Positions 5,425-6,341 of a DNA stretch of 6,341 bases are shown here, in pieces. How positions within the stretch are numbered: the stretch's first letter is position 1; each line of letters begins with the position of its first letter. The notes beneath the pieces were generated by a model. That model was not told where the DNA came from and did not search any database. It saw only the letters and a list, made by a program, of their open reading frames with translations. Source of the DNA: Planctomycetota bacterium (GTDB taxonomy: Bacteria; Planctomycetota; Phycisphaerae; WQYP01); NCBI GenBank assembly GCA_021826605.1, contig JAKAZF010000172.1:1-6341 (forward strand), read 5' to 3'. The translations under genes and the position numbers were made by a program.

Positions 5425-6142
5425 AAAAGTGCAGCATCTTCTTGACGTTGCTCACGCCGGGCACAGAACCAACTTCAAACTGGCCTGCCAGTTTTTCGAC
5501 ATCGCCAAGCGATTTAATCGAACCGTTATTGAGTCCGGTCTGAACCTGCTGCAGAAAATTGGTGGCTTTGCCCAACACTGTGGTAAGCGTACCAAGCTTA
5601 CTTTCCGCAGTGGCCGCATCCGGATACAAACTGTTGACGGTCTTTTGCAGGTCAACTTTCCAGTTGCCGGTATATTGTTTTAAATAAACCGCGGCCATGT
5701 TGTCACCTTGTTTGACAATGGCATGTTCGCCCTCAATGACCAAGGGCGATTTCTCGGAGGCTGTGGTTGGAATCAGGCCACTGGTCGGCGCAATTTTGGC
5801 CACCAGCGTGCCAATTTCCGAAGACTGCCCTCCCAGCTTCTTTTCCGCCGCCTGAACCACCGTGGTTTTCAAGGATTCCATCTTGGCCACGGCAGCCACC
5901 AGCTTTTTCTCCACCGGAGTGCTGGCGGCGAAGCTGCTTTCAATTTGTGATATATCGCCGGACTTTATCTTTTGCACAATATGGGTCAGCGCCGTCTCCG
6001 CCGAACTCACCGTCAGAGCGGCTCCGTTGCTGTTGCCGCCGGAGTTTGCCGTTGATGCAGACTTACCTTTTGGCGACTTGGAACAGCCGGAAAGAGTCAG
6101 GGCTAACGCTAAACCCAAGACCATCGCGAAACGATTGTTCAT
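5423..6142 (-). CDS. Predicted lipoprotein of unknown function
   Basis: I do not recognise the family of this 239-residue protein. It begins with a type II signal peptide: MNNR, a hydrophobic stretch at about 5-17, then the lipobox LSGC with lipidated C20. S21 follows, which does not suggest inner-membrane retention, but localisation rules in this group are uncertain. Residues 21-42 are a Ser/Gly/Asn linker. The mature part has a helix (ALTHIVQKIKSGDISQIESSF, about 51-71), a Lys/Ala-rich helical stretch (74-104), and a beta-like segment (about 133-167) ending AVYLKQYTGNWKVDLQ. The helix-then-GxWKVD pattern resembles NTF2-like/DUF4878-type folds, as inference only. The tail (residues 176-239) is helical and has no further motif. 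The start at 6142 has AAAGGA about six bases upstream. A promoter-like pair lies at 6188-6216. It is monocistronic here, between smpB and an insertion-sequence end. Confidence 0.75.
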   Translation of the reverse strand: MNNRFAMVLGLALALTLSGCSKSPKGKSASTANSGGNSNGAALTVSSAETALTHIVQKIKSGDISQIESSFAASTPVEKKLVAAVAKMESLKTTVVQAAEKKLGGQSSEIGTLVAKIAPTSGLIPTTASEKSPLVIEGEHAIVKQGDNMAAVYLKQYTGNWKVDLQKTVNSLYPDAATAESKLGTLTTVLGKATNFLQQVQTGLNNGSIKSLGDVEKLAGQFEVGSVPGVSNVKKMLHF

Positions 6143-6187
6143 GGAAATCCTTTCTAAAAAAGGCTCTATTTTTAAATACTGCCTTCA

Positions 6188-6216
6188 ATGCTAGCCCCAA
6201 ATATGCGTCTTGACAA
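6188..6216 (-). promoter_or_regulatory. Candidate promoter for the lipoprotein gene
   Basis: On the minus strand TTGTCA (6216-6211, 5 of 6 to the -35 consensus) and TAGCAT (6193-6188, 4 of 6 to the -10 consensus) are separated by exactly 17 bases. The start of transcription would be near 6181, giving a leader of about 40 bases before the ATG at 6142. It sits just outside the insertion-sequence-like end. Confidence 0.45.
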
Positions 6217-6235
6217 GCTTATAGGCTGTTGTACC

Positions 6236-6283
6236 GAAGTAGAATTGTCACCCCTTAGCCGAAATAGAAGTGTCACCGTTAGG
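6236..6283 (+). repeat. Two direct repeats sharing TAGAA-N-TGTCACC
   Basis: Repeat one is 6236-6258 and repeat two 6261-6283, starting 25 bases apart. Both have GAA, one variable base, TAGAA, one variable base, TGTCACC, then a TTAG a few bases on. They are probable transposase-binding sites at the end of the element. Confidence 0.65.
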
Positions 6284-6300
6284 TCTGGTGTATACCAGAC
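6283..6300 (+). repeat. Hairpin just before the transposase start
   Basis: GTCTGGT (6283-6289) pairs perfectly with ACCAGAC (6294-6300) around GTAT. It ends three bases before the ATG at 6304. In many insertion sequences such a hairpin blocks translation of transcripts that enter from outside, so a similar role is plausible here. Confidence 0.5.
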
Positions 6301-6303
6301 AGG

Positions 6304-6341
6304 ATGGAAAACTTACTTATGTCGGCTAAAGAGCGGGTTCG
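6304..6341 (+). CDS. Transposase, first 12 codons only
   Basis: The frame reads MENLLMSAKERVR (the last codon incomplete) and runs out of the window. The MSAKERVR stretch resembles the beginning of integrase-type transposases that continue with a helix-turn-helix (ERxRLxVL...). The start could also be the second ATG at 6319. Neither has a good ribosome site. With so few residues the call depends mainly on the repeats and hairpin immediately upstream. Confidence 0.45.
   Translation, partial: MENLLMSAKERV

Larger units (their letters stand above)
6228..6341 (+). mobile_element. Left end of an insertion sequence (integrase-type transposase, perhaps ISNCY/IS1202-like), cut by the window edge
   Basis: Two imperfect direct repeats with a 25-base period, a hairpin, and a transposase-like start codon context occur in order over the last ~110 bases. 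The repeats share TAGAA-N-TGTCACC. This arrangement is familiar from insertion sequences whose ends carry several TGTCACC-type transposase sites. The exact outer boundary is not defined because the other end and the target duplication are out of view; 6228 (TGTTGTACC) is a guess. The family name is from memory and uncertain. Confidence 0.5.

Noticed and set aside
1..6341. CRISPR array, tRNA, rRNA or biosynthetic/defence cluster
   Set aside because: No regularly spaced repeats, tRNA-like cloverleaf or rRNA signature, and no defence or secondary-metabolism genes were found on either strand.

Overview
The window comes from a bacterial chromosome with moderately high GC. All recognisable genes are ordinary housekeeping or envelope genes. 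The DXS sequence (for example GDAS in the thiamine-diphosphate site and GICEGHA at the catalytic Glu) and the CxxC/DUF4190-like and SHOCT-like small proteins look to me like the Planctomycetota (perhaps Phycisphaerae) or another PVC-group lineage. That assignment rests on remembered family resemblance, not on a search.

Layout. Positions 1-1771 (minus strand) hold dxs, which makes the first intermediate of the MEP isoprenoid pathway. It is cut by the window edge at its 3' end and broken by a frameshift near 551-565; both halves otherwise read cleanly. Positions 1772-2086 hold no gene but carry a probable terminator for the genes upstream and a possible dxs promoter and leader. Next, still on the minus strand, are a small zinc-ribbon membrane protein with a DUF4190-like region (2087-2563) and clpX (2601-3992). 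They are 37 bases apart and probably cotranscribed. Positions 3993-4301 are a gene-free clpX leader with a promoter-like pair and two strong inverted repeats. A short SHOCT-like membrane protein (4302-4598, minus) is divergent from smpB (4832-5362, plus). smpB converges on a predicted lipoprotein of unknown function (5423-6142, minus). The last ~110 bases look like the left end of an insertion sequence: two ~23-base direct repeats, a hairpin, and the first codons of a transposase-like ORF running out of the window.

How the genes relate. SmpB (with tmRNA, not seen here) tags proteins from stalled ribosomes, and ClpX unfolds such tagged proteins for ClpP. The two genes are near each other but on opposite strands with separate control, so the link is functional rather than an operon. 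clpP and tig, common neighbours of clpX, are absent from this window. dxs, the lipoprotein and the two small membrane proteins have no evident link to that pathway.

Most worth checking are the dxs lesion (a real 13-base deletion or an assembly error), the insertion-sequence end, the Gly/Ser-rich tail of ClpX, and the long inverted repeats in the clpX leader. I did not find a novel defence, mobile or biosynthetic system.
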